Below, piece by piece: positions 1 to 9,168 of a stretch of 38,219 bases of DNA. This DNA comes from Pseudidiomarina mangrovi (GTDB lineage Bacteria > Pseudomonadota > Gammaproteobacteria > Enterobacterales > Alteromonadaceae): the NCBI RefSeq assembly GCF_003999375.1, contig NZ_RJLC01000012.1:1-38219 (forward strand), read 5' to 3'. The notes below the pieces were generated by a model. That model did no database searches, was not told the origin of the DNA, and saw nothing but the letters and a program-made list of their open reading frames with translations. Within the stretch, counting starts at the first letter, position 1; the number at the start of each line of letters is the position of its first letter. Both the position numbers and the translations under genes were made by a program.

Positions 1-3000
1 TAATGAGTCGTCACACCACCAACGGATTTCTGCACCCGTTGCCCAAAGGCGTTGTAGCTGTAGATTGCCGTGCCTGCGCTCACCATGCGGTTATCTTGAT
101 TATAGCCATAAGCACGCGGCTGTCCGCTGAAGCCAATTTCGCTGATGACATTACCATTGGCGTCATAACTGAAACTACGCTGCTGGCTAGCCCGTTGCAC
201 CGAAACTAAGCGGTTCGATGCGCTGTCCACCGTATAGCTCTCGTTCATGCTACCACTGCGGGTCAAACGGTTGCCAAGCGCATCGTAGCTGAATTGACTC
301 GCTCCCTGCAACGAGCTGAGCACTTCACTTAAACGCCCTTGCCTATCATAACTAAACTGCTGAGTATCGTTGGTTAAGCCATTGGCGATTGCTGCAATAT
401 GCTGACGGGCATTGTAGCTGTAGCTCAACCATTGCACGCCTGTGGTGGTAATCGACTGCACCCGATATGAGCCATCGTAGGTCAGACTTCGTACCAGCCC
501 ATTACCATAGGTGTAGCCAGTGACAGGGCCAAAGGGGGCTGTTGTTATGCTAGTGAGCAGCGATACCGTCGTGCCATTGATGGTGACCGTGAGACTCTGT
601 ACATCGCCGTAAAGGTCATACTGATAGTTCAAGGTATTACCACCAGGGTAAATGAGACTGCTAACGCGACCTTGCGCATCATAACTCCAGGCCAATTGGT
701 ACTGACTGCCAGCAATGTTGACCTGCTGTTGACTCAACAGACCCCATTCGCCATAGGTCAATGAAGTGCTCCCGCTACTATCAGTCACTGTCGTCAACTT
801 ACCGCGCTGGTTGACCGCACCTTGGTCATAACTAAATTGGCTGGTTTGATTATTTTGTCGCGTCACTAATCGACCCGCCGCATCATAGCTGAAGCTAGTC
901 GTCACGCCACGTGCGTCGGTCATCGCTTCTAACTGACCCAGCGCATTCATCGTCATGATGCTGGTTTGTGTATCTGGACTCACCAATTGCTCGGTGTCAC
1001 CGAATACATTTCGTTGATACTGGGTGCTATGCAGCCGCGCATCGGTCACTTGCGCCAAACCCTTCAGCGTATGACTCATTTGGGTATTGTTGCCATCGCT
1101 ATCAGTCACTGTGACCAAACGGTCAAGAATATCATGACTGAAGCTGTCAACCTCACCAGCACCATCGATTTGCTCAAGAAGACGCCCTGAAGCATCATAG
1201 CGATAGTCACTGATGATATTCCCCTGATGGTCACGTATCTTCTGCAACATGCCGCGCGCGGTATACTCACGTGTTTCTTGATACCATGTCACCGCTTGAG
1301 CGCCGTCATGCTTGATGATATCTCGTTGCGTAATGTCGCCCGCTAAATTGCGCGTTAGTCGTAATTCATCTACCTGCGTCCCGCGGTGCCGTTGAATGCT
1401 CGTCAAACGCCCCGCCAAATCATAATCATAGGTGATGTCTTCACCCGTACTTGAGAGCTGCTGCGCGACTTTATTAAAGCGGTTGTACGAATAACTCACC
1501 TGATGAAATTGACCGGTGCTTGCGCGTTGCTTCATGCTCACCACGCGCCCACGGCTATCGTAACTGTACTCGGTCGCGGTTCCGTCAGGATAAACAATCT
1601 TACCGACCAGACCGCGCGCATCATAATCTTGATAGCTGGTGATGAAACCAACTTCATCGGTCACTTGGCTCAAATTTCCAGCACTGTCAAATACCTCCGT
1701 GATAGCATGGCCACCTGGATTGATGCTGGTCCGACTGCTCATCAAACCACCCACTCCATACTGATAACTGTACGCCCAATGACGACTAACACCACCACTG
1801 CCGATGCTTTTCGATGAGATATCGTTGTACCAGTTATAGCTATAACTCTCTTGATAACCATCACTTCGAATATACGCGCTTAAACGGCGTGAGCCTGAAT
1901 GCCAGCTGTATTGCTCTGAATACGCCTCAGGCGTTCCGATAGCACGCCATATCAGCGTCGGTAACCGCCCTTGATAATAATACGCTGACTGCTCGCCATT
2001 ATTCGAGGTCCTTGCACTCACTTGACCAACGGGGTTGTGGGTCTGCGTCGTAAGTGCTTGGCCACAATACGGGGTACCATTGGTCGTAATACTGATTAAT
2101 CGACTTTTGACCGCGTCGCTATAGTGATAAGTGCTGATATTGCCAAGTGCATTGGTTACCGTGGTGCTCGTCACACCATAAGCAAAGGATGTTTTATCAA
2201 TATCACCGGCATGACGACTCTCAATCACACGTCCATGAACATCATAAGCAAACCAAGAGAACTGCTCCATATTGTAGCTGACACCCAGCAATCGATGCGG
2301 CACCGTACTATCATAATGATAGTTATAAACACTGCCATCGGGGAAGGTCACAGTACTCAAAACACCGGCTTGATAGCCGTATTGATATTGATACCCTGCA
2401 GCATCAGTCACCTGAATGATACGGTTATTATCCCAGCTGACCGTCAGGCTGCGACCGCCTGTTGTGGTGATTGCGGATAACTTGCCGCTGGCGTAACTGA
2501 AATACAGACCACGACCAGAGCTCGCATCGCCACTGCGTGTCAATTGCCCAGAACTATTAAATTGATACGATTGCCCATCCTCAGCCTGAAGTGACCAAAC
2601 CGAAAAAAATGGGTCGGTGTCCAAAACATTCGCTTGTTGATAACTAAAAAATGATAACTCAGCAGGCTCACCCGGAGGTCTATCACGCGGTGACTCAAAA
2701 TAAATTTTCTTACCGCCGGGCATGCGAACATAGGCTGGCCACTTATCACCTGATGCATTCGTGGTCAGTACCAATTTGATATCGAAAGGCGTCGACCAAC
2801 CCGGTCCAAACGCGCCGACTTCACTGTTGAAACTGGAATAAGAACGCGTTAATGCAAAAGGTACTTGACCCATCATGATGAGATCCGTGTGGCTCTCTAC
2901 CTTTTCTCCAGATGACACAATCACAGGATTGCCAGCACGACAGCTATCTTGCGCCGATTCACTTTGATACGGATTATTAGCCGTGATATCTGTTCCACCT

Positions 3001-3179
3001 AATGATTCAAAATCAACCGCAAGAGAGCGCAAGGATAATGCTCGCAGCGCTTCCGGTCGCGGCGCAGTAACGGTGATCCGCTCCATTGGCGTGATGACTT
3101 CTTGGTCACTCGCAAATACTACTGGTGATGTCACTGCAATGAGTGGAGACAACATAATCAATAACAGCGAGAGGCGCAT
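1..3179 (-). CDS. Secreted RHS/YD-repeat protein, 3' end beyond the window
   Basis: The reading frame is open from an ATG at 3179 to the left edge (1,059 codons plus two bases) with no stop; I checked the frame at several points along its length. The first 24 or so residues form a Sec-type signal peptide (MRLSLLLLIMLSPLIAV...VFA). Residues of about 105-130 contain LTRSYSSFNSEVGAFGPGW, typical of the region before RHS repeats (DUF6531-like). From about residue 200 to the edge there are many YD repeats (YDASGRL, YDAAGRLV, YDALGNRLTR, YNAFGQRVQK). RHS proteins build a hollow beta-cocoon, and many carry a variable toxin or adhesive tip. The tip here would lie outside the window, so toxin activity cannot be judged. 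No PAAR domain is visible, which argues against a type VI-linked Rhs. AAGGAA lies about nine bases before the ATG. Confidence 0.93.
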   Translation of the reverse strand, partial: MRLSLLLIMLSPLIAVTSPVVFASDQEVITPMERITVTAPRPEALRALSLRSLAVDFESLGGTDITANNPYQSESAQDSCRAGNPVIVSSGEKVESHTDLIMMGQVPFALTRSYSSFNSEVGAFGPGWSTPFDIKLVLTTNASGDKWPAYVRMPGGKKIYFESPRDRPPGEPAELSFFSYQQANVLDTDPFFSVWSLQAEDGQSYQFNSSGQLTRSGDASSGRGLYFSYASGKLSAITTTGGRSLTVSWDNNRIIQVTDAAGYQYQYGYQAGVLSTVTFPDGSVYNYHYDSTVPHRLLGVSYNMEQFSWFAYDVHGRVIESRHAGDIDKTSFAYGVTSTTVTNALGNISTYHYSDAVKSRLISITTNGTPYCGQALTTQTHNPVGQVSARTSNNGEQSAYYYQGRLPTLIWRAIGTPEAYSEQYSWHSGSRRLSAYIRSDGYQESYSYNWYNDISSKSIGSGGVSRHWAYSYQYGVGGLMSSRTSINPGGHAITEVFDSAGNLSQVTDEVGFITSYQDYDARGLVGKIVYPDGTATEYSYDSRGRVVSMKQRASTGQFHQVSYSYNRFNKVAQQLSSTGEDITYDYDLAGRLTSIQRHRGTQVDELRLTRNLAGDITQRDIIKHDGAQAVTWYQETREYTARGMLQKIRDHQGNIISDYRYDASGRLLEQIDGAGEVDSFSHDILDRLVTVTDSDGNNTQMSHTLKGLAQVTDARLHSTQYQRNVFGDTEQLVSPDTQTSIMTMNALGQLEAMTDARGVTTSFSYDAAGRLVTRQNNQTSQFSYDQGAVNQRGKLTTVTDSSGSTSLTYGEWGLLSQQQVNIAGSQYQLAWSYDAQGRVSSLIYPGGNTLNYQYDLYGDVQSLTVTINGTTVSLLTSITTAPFGPVTGYTYGNGLVRSLTYDGSYRVQSITTTGVQWLSYSYNARQHIAAIANGLTNDTQQFSYDRQGRLSEVLSSLQGASQFSYDALGNRLTRSGSMNESYTVDSASNRLVSVQRASQQRSFSYDANGNVISEIGFSGQPRAYGYNQDNRMVSAGTAIYSYNAFGQRVQKSVGGVTTH

Positions 3180-3222
3180 GCGTCGTGTTCCTTACGTTAA
3201 TGAGATTCCATCAAGAGGTATG

Positions 3223-3256
3223 AAAAGACTATTGACCTTGTCGCAAAATATGTCAA
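3223..3256 (-). promoter_or_regulatory. Candidate promoter of the RHS gene
   Basis: In the 199-base gap between the transporter and the RHS gene the minus strand carries a perfect TTGACA (3256-3251). A weak AATAGT-like -10 follows about 17 bases later, some 55 bases before the RHS start codon. The -10 match is poor, so this is a suggestion only. The same gap has a 10-base palindrome AATACGTATT near 3300-3309. No terminator hairpin with a T-run was seen behind the transporter gene. Confidence 0.25.
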
Positions 3257-3378
3257 ATAGTTGCTGCAATAAAGTCATATAAAAAGCGACCACGTAGCAT
3301 AATACGTATTAAGTTGTATCTAGTTCGAACTCAGAATGCATAAGGTCAAATGAGCGTAACGAGGCAAAAATGGAGATT

Positions 3379-4575
3379 TTAGCAAATATGTTTTAAGCGC
3401 ACTGATTCAGGACGTAAAAGCAAGTACAACAACCACGCAAGTAATCCGCACATGGCAATCATGTATATCATTGCGAACGGTTGGTGGCGCCCCCAGAAAC
3501 TTACAATAGCGGATACAGAACCAGCGACTAGAAACTGCAAAGAGCCGGTCAGTGCAGATGCTGCTCCTGCCCTTTTTTGCTGGGCAGCTAGCGAGCCAGC
3601 CATGGCGTTTGGAAACACCACCCCTAAGGTGCTCACGTAAAAGAACACACCGATTAACAAAGCCCACATAGGCGAATCCATCCCACCGAGACAAGCTAAA
3701 CTAACAGAGATCATTGCCAGTAAGGCCATTGCACGCCGTAAAATTCGATCAGCCGGATAGCGCCGTAATAACCAAGCGTTGAATTGCGCCATACTGATGA
3801 TACCAATAGCATTTACGGCAAATAGCCAACCATAGTGCTGCAGGCTAATTTTAAAATAATCAATAAATAATAACGGTGATGCGGTGATATAAGCGAACAT
3901 ACCCGACTGTGCGATACCTCCCGGCAGTGCATATCGAATAAAACTCCTATCACAAAGAATTTGTGCATAAATGCGTAAACTTGAACGCAAGCGTACCCTG
4001 GGATCTGCAGCACGAGTTTCGCGAAGTTGCCAATTCATGACGATTAGGCAGAGCGAAGCCAGCAAAGCCAAGAGTCCAAACATGCTTCGCCAGCCAAAAT
4101 GTGTAGTAATAGCGGCGCCCATAAGTGGCGCCACAATCGGCGCAATGCCCATCACCAAGATCAACCATGAGAAGACTTGTGCCGAGGCTTGTGGCGTGTA
4201 CATATCACGTACCATAGCGCGCGCAATAACCAGCCCAGCGCATGAGCCAATGGCTTGCACAAAACGCCAGAGGATAAAGCTCTCAAGGCTAGCAGCGTAA
4301 GCCAGCGCCAATGAACTGATAATGTACAGCGTTAAGCCAACATAGAGCGGTGGCTTGCGGCCAAAGCGATCGGCCACAGTGCCGTACAATAGTTGACCAA
4401 TACATAATCCTAAAAAGAATGCCGTGAGGCTCAATTCAACATCATGCGGCGTGCGAGCAAAACTATCGGCGATCACCCCAAAAGCTGGCAAATACATATC
4501 AATAGACAACGGCCCAAAAGCCGTCAACAGCGCCAGTAATAGCAGGGTGAGATCAAACCGCGGGGTATCAGTCAC
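3379..4575 (-). CDS. Bcr/CflA-family multidrug efflux MFS transporter
   Basis: This 398-residue protein has about twelve hydrophobic helices. The first contains FGPLSIDMYLPAF, the hallmark of the Bcr/CflA drug:proton antiporter branch. The MFS motif A appears as GTVADRFGRKP at about residues 65-75. Family members export drugs such as bicyclomycin or chloramphenicol, or small metabolites, across the inner membrane; the substrate here cannot be read from sequence. The start is a GTG at 4575. The nucleotidase gene upstream ends inside this gene (GTGACTGA, 8-base overlap), so translation is probably coupled and expression probably follows the upstream promoter at about 7230. The C-terminus is basic (SVRLKHIC). 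The family is secure; the role is not. Confidence 0.92.
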   Translation of the reverse strand: MTDTPRFDLTLLLLALLTAFGPLSIDMYLPAFGVIADSFARTPHDVELSLTAFFLGLCIGQLLYGTVADRFGRKPPLYVGLTLYIISSLALAYAASLESFILWRFVQAIGSCAGLVIARAMVRDMYTPQASAQVFSWLILVMGIAPIVAPLMGAAITTHFGWRSMFGLLALLASLCLIVMNWQLRETRAADPRVRLRSSLRIYAQILCDRSFIRYALPGGIAQSGMFAYITASPLLFIDYFKISLQHYGWLFAVNAIGIISMAQFNAWLLRRYPADRILRRAMALLAMISVSLACLGGMDSPMWALLIGVFFYVSTLGVVFPNAMAGSLAAQQKRAGAASALTGSLQFLVAGSVSAIVSFWGRHQPFAMIYMIAMCGLLAWLLYLLLRPESVRLKHIC

Positions 4576-6298
4576 GATAGTTGCGGGTACTATGCGCGGT
4601 CGGTCGTTTTACCTCTGGGTTTTTACGCAACCAGTCAACGAATGACTGAGCATAATTAACGTAGGTATCGGTAATGCGGCCAGCTGCATTAATTTCAGCT
4701 AATAAGCGCCAGCCATCGGCACCACTGGCCAAAAAGCTATTGGTGATCATGGTATAGGTGCGGGTTGGGTCAACCGCTTGTAAACCCTGGTCAGTCATGA
4801 TCATTAAGGCGCTAACTCGCTCACCATCAGCCGCGCTCATATCAATATCAAATTGAATGCCAGCACCATGCGGGTAAGCACCGTTAGAGCCAGAAGCAGA
4901 CATGGCATAGCTCAGCGCCTGCTCCAATACGGTTTTCAGTTCAGCGCCGGTAATTTGTACTTCCACCAGGGTATTGGAAAACGGTAATAGCCGATAAACA
5001 TCACCCACACTGATGGGCCCGGCAGCTATTTCACTGCGCACGCCACCGCCGTTCTGCAAGGAGAAATCAGCTTGCGGCGCACTGGCTAAAAACGCTTCAG
5101 CAACCAGTCGGTGCGCATCAGATTGCCGCCCGGCGCCACAATCTGGGTTGCTCGCTACGCCGGAGCGTTGCATGCAAATGCGTTCCGTGACATTGGTAAT
5201 GACTTGGCTGGTGAGTTGGTCAAGCTGCTGCTGATACTGTGCCAACAACGTTAAACTATCGGCATCGGGCGCTACCGCGGTGAAGTGTGGTAATGCAGTC
5301 ACCGCTTCAGGCGCATCTTCGGCGATCAGTAAATGCGGCTGACCTGAACATGACTGCACGCGATCTTGGTTAAAACTCACCTGTAACTCACCCACCACCT
5401 GGCTATACTGCCACGCATGCGCTACGCAGACCAAGTCACCATCGGCGTTGGTCACTTGCATAGGATACGGGCCAACACTGGGTAAGCCATGCACCGCATA
5501 ATCACCCATTAAGGTATGTGAATCACCGCCGACAATAAAATCAATCGCTGGTAAGCGCTCTGCCAACAGTAAGTCATTTTTGTACTGAATATGCGTCAGC
5601 AGGCCAATTTTATTCACCCCCAGCCGCTGTAACTCGTTGATATAGTAAAGCGCGGTAGTGTACTCATCAGCAAACTGCGTGGTCGCATCAGGCATTGACG
5701 ACTGCTTTGTTTTTACCGCAATATCAAGCCCAATCAGCCCTATTTGTTCGCCGTTAAATTCAAAAATAGCGTATGGCTTAAAGCTGTCCCAGCGCGTTTT
5801 TGGGGTGAGTGGCGATACCCCAATTTCAGGTTCAACGTTGGCGCCCAGCACCACGGTCGAACAATCGCTCAACGACAGATAATCAAGAAAGGTTTTCAAC
5901 CCCGCATCGCCGTTATCAAATTCGTGATTTCCCAAGGCAAAGGCATCAAAGCAGACTTGGTTCATCAGCGCTGCGTCAGCTGCACCGTTGAACAAGGTGT
6001 AATACAAGGTGCCAGTAATTGCATCACCCGCATGCAACGCCAGAACATGCTCATGGCGTTGGCGAATAGCCGCTATTTGAGTCACTACGCGCGCAAAGCC
6101 GCCGGTTTCGAGCTGCACAGTCTCAGCGCCGACGGCAATACGAGTACGCTGCATGGGCAATAAATGTGAGTGATGGTCATTCACATGCGCAATGGTCAGC
6201 TGGAAGGGTGAGGGCTGCTCGAGCTGGCTCGTGCAGCTGCTTACCAGCAGTGCACTAGCAACCACCCAATAATGCCGCATACCGCTCCAGCTTGGCAT
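4568..6298 (-). CDS. 5'-nucleotidase/UshA-family metallophosphoesterase, lipoprotein
   Basis: The 576-residue protein starts with a hydrophobic leader ending LLVSSC (Cys22), a lipobox, so it is probably a membrane-anchored periplasmic lipoprotein. The N-terminal calcineurin-like domain shows the metal-binding motifs NDHHSH (40-45), GD (91-92), GNHE (123-126), a His in LLTHIQ and GGDSHT (257-262). The C-terminal 5'-nucleotidase domain carries QNGGGVRSEIAAGPIS and the LPFSNTLV segment. Relatives release phosphate from nucleotides (UshA, CpdB types) so that the nucleoside can be taken up. The exact substrate is unknown. The first ATG overlaps the stop of the oxygenase gene by one base (TAATG). 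A second in-frame ATG at 6280 (MRHYW) has GGAG four bases upstream and gives a more usual short leader, so either could be the true start. Confidence 0.93.
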   Translation of the reverse strand: MPSWSGMRHYWVVASALLVSSCTSQLEQPSPFQLTIAHVNDHHSHLLPMQRTRIAVGAETVQLETGGFARVVTQIAAIRQRHEHVLALHAGDAITGTLYYTLFNGAADAALMNQVCFDAFALGNHEFDNGDAGLKTFLDYLSLSDCSTVVLGANVEPEIGVSPLTPKTRWDSFKPYAIFEFNGEQIGLIGLDIAVKTKQSSMPDATTQFADEYTTALYYINELQRLGVNKIGLLTHIQYKNDLLLAERLPAIDFIVGGDSHTLMGDYAVHGLPSVGPYPMQVTNADGDLVCVAHAWQYSQVVGELQVSFNQDRVQSCSGQPHLLIAEDAPEAVTALPHFTAVAPDADSLTLLAQYQQQLDQLTSQVITNVTERICMQRSGVASNPDCGAGRQSDAHRLVAEAFLASAPQADFSLQNGGGVRSEIAAGPISVGDVYRLLPFSNTLVEVQITGAELKTVLEQALSYAMSASGSNGAYPHGAGIQFDIDMSAADGERVSALMIMTDQGLQAVDPTRTYTMITNSFLASGADGWRLLAEINAAGRITDTYVNYAQSFVDWLRKNPEVKRPTAHSTRNYRD

Positions 6299-7230
6299 TA
6301 TTTCACCAACCCAATTTCGCGTAAGCGTTCCATCAAATAATCGTGCGAACTGATAGCACTAAAGCGCTGCGGATTTTCATCGCTGATGCAGCTGCTTAAC
6401 GGATCAATCATGAAATCCGGATTAAAGTGCAAGAAAAACGGAATTGAATAACGTGACTTGCTGCTAAACGGCGCCGGTGGATTGACCACACGGTGCGTCG
6501 TTGATGGCAATACACCGTTGGTTAAGCGCTGCAACATGTCACCGACGTTACAGATAATCGCGCCTTCAATGATCGTCACTGGTATCCAGCTGCCGTCTTT
6601 AGCCAATACTTCTAAGCCCGGCTCACGCGAGCCAATTAACAAGGTCAATACGTTAATATCTTCGTGGGCGCCGGCACGCACTGACGGTGTTCCTTCGTCA
6701 ACAATGGGCGGGTAATGCAACGGCCGTAAAATTGAGTTGCCCCAATTGACCTTATCGTTGAAATAATCACGCGGCTGCTGTAAATACACTGCCAATGCTT
6801 CAAGCACACGCAAACCTAAAGCATCTAACGCGGTGTAGAGCTTCATGATCTTGTCTTTAAACTGCGGTACTTCGGCTGGCCACACGTTGGGCGTTAATTG
6901 CGGATACGGCGGCGTGCCCTGTACTTCGCGACCAACGTGCCAGAATTCTTTCAAATCAACATGTTTCGCATCTTTGGCAATTTCGGTACCAAAGGGAGTG
7001 TAACCGCGTGCACCGCCACCACCTGGCAGATGATATTGACGTTTTACTGCTTCTGGCAAAGCAAACAGTTCACGGCAAATATCTAAGGCATCGTCAATGA
7101 GCTGCTGCTCAACACCGTGCTTGGTCAGTGCAACGAAGCCATTCGCTTCATAACCTTCGCCAACATGCTTGGCAAATACGTTGAAATCCTGGTTGTACAG
7201 GCTCATATCAATGTGAGGAATGGACTTCAT
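6298..7230 (-). CDS. Isopenicillin N synthase-like 2-oxoglutarate/Fe(II) oxygenase
   Basis: The 310 residues match the full length of bacterial IPNS-like dioxygenases. An N-terminal DIOX_N-type part (IPHIDMSLY, then GFVALTKHGV) precedes the double-stranded beta-helix core. Iron ligands are His189 and Asp191 (GAHEDINVLTLL) and His246 (STTHRVVN). Arg260 and Ser262 (SRYSIPFF) form the usual RxS co-substrate pocket. The family hydroxylates or desaturates small molecules using O2 and, in most members, 2-oxoglutarate. The substrate is not known; nothing indicates antibiotic synthesis. It is the first gene of a three-gene chain with a nucleotidase and an MFS exporter, which weakly hints at handling of a nucleoside- or base-derived compound. 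The 155-base gap upstream is divergent with the outer-membrane protein gene and should hold promoters for both. Confidence 0.92.
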   Translation of the reverse strand: MKSIPHIDMSLYNQDFNVFAKHVGEGYEANGFVALTKHGVEQQLIDDALDICRELFALPEAVKRQYHLPGGGGARGYTPFGTEIAKDAKHVDLKEFWHVGREVQGTPPYPQLTPNVWPAEVPQFKDKIMKLYTALDALGLRVLEALAVYLQQPRDYFNDKVNWGNSILRPLHYPPIVDEGTPSVRAGAHEDINVLTLLIGSREPGLEVLAKDGSWIPVTIIEGAIICNVGDMLQRLTNGVLPSTTHRVVNPPAPFSSKSRYSIPFFLHFNPDFMIDPLSSCISDENPQRFSAISSHDYLMERLREIGLVK

Positions 7231-7385
7231 AATAGGCTTATCCGCAAGTGTGACTAGAAAGGTGTCTATGCTATAAATTTAGTAGCCTAAACACAACCAG
7301 AATGGGTAAAACTTGGGTAAATCGCCACACTTTCTTAGATGCTTCTGGCATGCTCCGAACATCGTAATAGACCAAGAGGTGTTTT

Positions 7386-7946
7386 ATGCAAATAACTAAA
7401 CCCGCTTTACTGGTTTCTAGCCTACTTATAGCATGCGCTGCTACGGACACTGCCGCGCAGGAAAAGCCGCGCACGCAACCGGCTTATAACTACGCCAGTG
7501 TGAGCTTTGCCGATTACGATGGTGGCGATGCACTCACTATTGAAGGTGGCCTTGAGTTCAACAGCCCCTATTTTGTCAGTGGCCACTATAAAACCATCGA
7601 TAGTAACGCGATATCGGCTAGCCGCGACTCTGTAGGCTTTAACCTGGGCCGCTATTTTTGGCTCAACAGCGGCCTTATTGCCGATGTACAAGCACGCGTT
7701 GGCCGCGTTGATTTTGGCCCACTCGATAGCAATTATTGGGGCGCTGAAGCCAACTTACGCCAGCGGGTTGACCAGTTCGAGTTCTACGGTGGCGTGGGCT
7801 ACCTGAATTACACCGATGCCGGTAGCGATAATATCTACCAATTCGGCGTCAATTATTTTCTCAACCAAAACACCTCGGTTGGGGTTGGCTACCAAGACAG
7901 TGAATATGGTGACGGTGTTCGCCTACGCGCTAGTTATCACTTCTAA
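7386..7946 (+). CDS. Small outer-membrane beta-barrel protein
   Basis: This 186-residue protein has an N-terminal signal peptide (MQITKPALLVSSLLIACAA, probably cleaved near TAAQ). The rest alternates polar and hydrophobic residues in short strands (YNYASVSFADYDGG, FVSGHYKTI, GVGYLNYT, SVGVGYQDSEYG). It ends in a terminal phenylalanine (ASYHF), the usual signal for insertion by the BAM complex. It resembles the small porin-like or YfaZ-type barrels of about eight strands found across gammaproteobacteria; no specific function is known to me. GAGG lies about seven bases before the ATG. It is divergent from the oxygenase gene and is followed after 50 bases by argE. Confidence 0.8.
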   Translation: MQITKPALLVSSLLIACAATDTAAQEKPRTQPAYNYASVSFADYDGGDALTIEGGLEFNSPYFVSGHYKTIDSNAISASRDSVGFNLGRYFWLNSGLIADVQARVGRVDFGPLDSNYWGAEANLRQRVDQFEFYGGVGYLNYTDAGSDNIYQFGVNYFLNQNTSVGVGYQDSEYGDGVRLRASYHF

Positions 7947-7996
7947 TAAAATGCGGTATGCTGTGGTCATTATGGGTTGGCCTGTAGGAACCACAG

Positions 7997-9157
7997 ATGT
8001 CACAGCTACCGCAGTTTCTGTCATTGTATCGTCAGCTGATTGCCGCTCCGTCGGTATCAGCGCTTGATCCACATTGGGATACCAGTAACAAAGCCGTTAT
8101 CGATTTGCTCGCTGACTGGTGTGCACAATTAGGCTTTACGGTTACGGTAAATCCGTTATCGACCCAACCTAACAAGTACAATTTGCTGGCCAGTTATGTG
8201 CCAGCCGGGAGTTCTGGCGGCCTACTCTTGGCCGGTCATACCGATACGGTGCCTTGGGATGAGGGGCGCTGGAGCCGCGACCCATTTACCCTGCACGAAG
8301 GCGACGGAAAAATTTACGGTTTAGGTGCCGCCGATATGAAAGGCTTTTTTGCCTTTGTGCTGGAAGCGCTGCGTGATATCGATCTGAAACAGTTAAAAAA
8401 GCCACTGTATATTTTGGCCACGGCTGATGAAGAAACCACTATGGCGGGTGCGCGTGAATTGACCGCATTTGCAGGCCTAAAACCTGATTTTGCGGTGATC
8501 GGCGAGCCGACATCGATGACACCAGTCAGCAGCCACAAAGGTCATTTAACCGAAGCCATTCGGGTGACCGGCCGCAGTGGTCATAGTTCCAACCCCGCTG
8601 CTGGGATCAATGCCATTGAAGTGATGCACGAGGTGATCACCCGCCTGCGTGAATTACAACGGCACTTTCAAAAGACCTACCACAACGCCAACTTTGCGGT
8701 GCCCTATCCCACCCTAAATTTCGGTAATATCCACGGCGGCGATGCGGCCAACCGTATTTGCGCCTGTTGTGAGATGCATATTGATTTGCGGCCATTGCCC
8801 GGTATGGCAATGACTGAGTTATACGGGCTAATTGACGAACGTTTAGCCGAAGTAAATGCTATTTACCCGAATTCGGTGTGTTTAGCTCATATGCACGAAC
8901 CGATTCCAGGTTACCAATGCGACCCCGAAGCCGACATTGTGCGGGTAGCGGAACAACTCACCGGTAATAACGCTGAGCCTGCCAACTACTGCACCGAAGC
9001 GCCATTCGTACAAGCGCTGGGGTGTAATACCATCATTATGGGCCCCGGCTCCATTGCCCAAGCACATCAGCCCGATGAATACATTCAGGTCAGTGAAGTA
9101 AAACCCGCCTTAGCGCAACTGCAAGGCCTGATTCGCTCACTGTGCCTTACCATCTAA
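7997..9157 (+). CDS. argE: Acetylornithine deacetylase
   Basis: ArgE hydrolyses N-acetyl-L-ornithine to ornithine and acetate in cytoplasmic arginine synthesis. The 386 residues match the E. coli enzyme in length and follow it closely along the chain. M20 metal ligands are His81 and Asp83 (GHTDTVPWD), Asp113 (AADMKG), the catalytic pair Glu145-Glu146 (ADEETTMAGA) and Glu170 (GEPTSM). C-terminal landmarks are GGDAANRICACCEMH, NYCTEAPF and the GPGSIAQAHQPDEY segment. AGGA lies about eight bases before the ATG. No other arginine-synthesis gene is in the window, so it is separated from any argCBGH cluster. It converges with rnhB, leaving only 11 bases between the stop codons. I saw no clear ArgR box in the short upstream gap. 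Confidence 0.96.
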   Translation: MSQLPQFLSLYRQLIAAPSVSALDPHWDTSNKAVIDLLADWCAQLGFTVTVNPLSTQPNKYNLLASYVPAGSSGGLLLAGHTDTVPWDEGRWSRDPFTLHEGDGKIYGLGAADMKGFFAFVLEALRDIDLKQLKKPLYILATADEETTMAGARELTAFAGLKPDFAVIGEPTSMTPVSSHKGHLTEAIRVTGRSGHSSNPAAGINAIEVMHEVITRLRELQRHFQKTYHNANFAVPYPTLNFGNIHGGDAANRICACCEMHIDLRPLPGMAMTELYGLIDERLAEVNAIYPNSVCLAHMHEPIPGYQCDPEADIVRVAEQLTGNNAEPANYCTEAPFVQALGCNTIIMGPGSIAQAHQPDEYIQVSEVKPALAQLQGLIRSLCLTI

Positions 9158-9168
9158 GGCCTAGCGAG

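Noticed and set aside
1-3180. Several plus-strand open frames across the RHS region
   Set aside because: They are antisense shadows of the unbroken minus-strand RHS frame, lack ribosome-binding sites and resemble no protein.
6298-7230. Beta-lactam biosynthesis because of isopenicillin N synthase similarity
   Set aside because: The fold family is broad, and no peptide synthetase or acyltransferase gene accompanies it.
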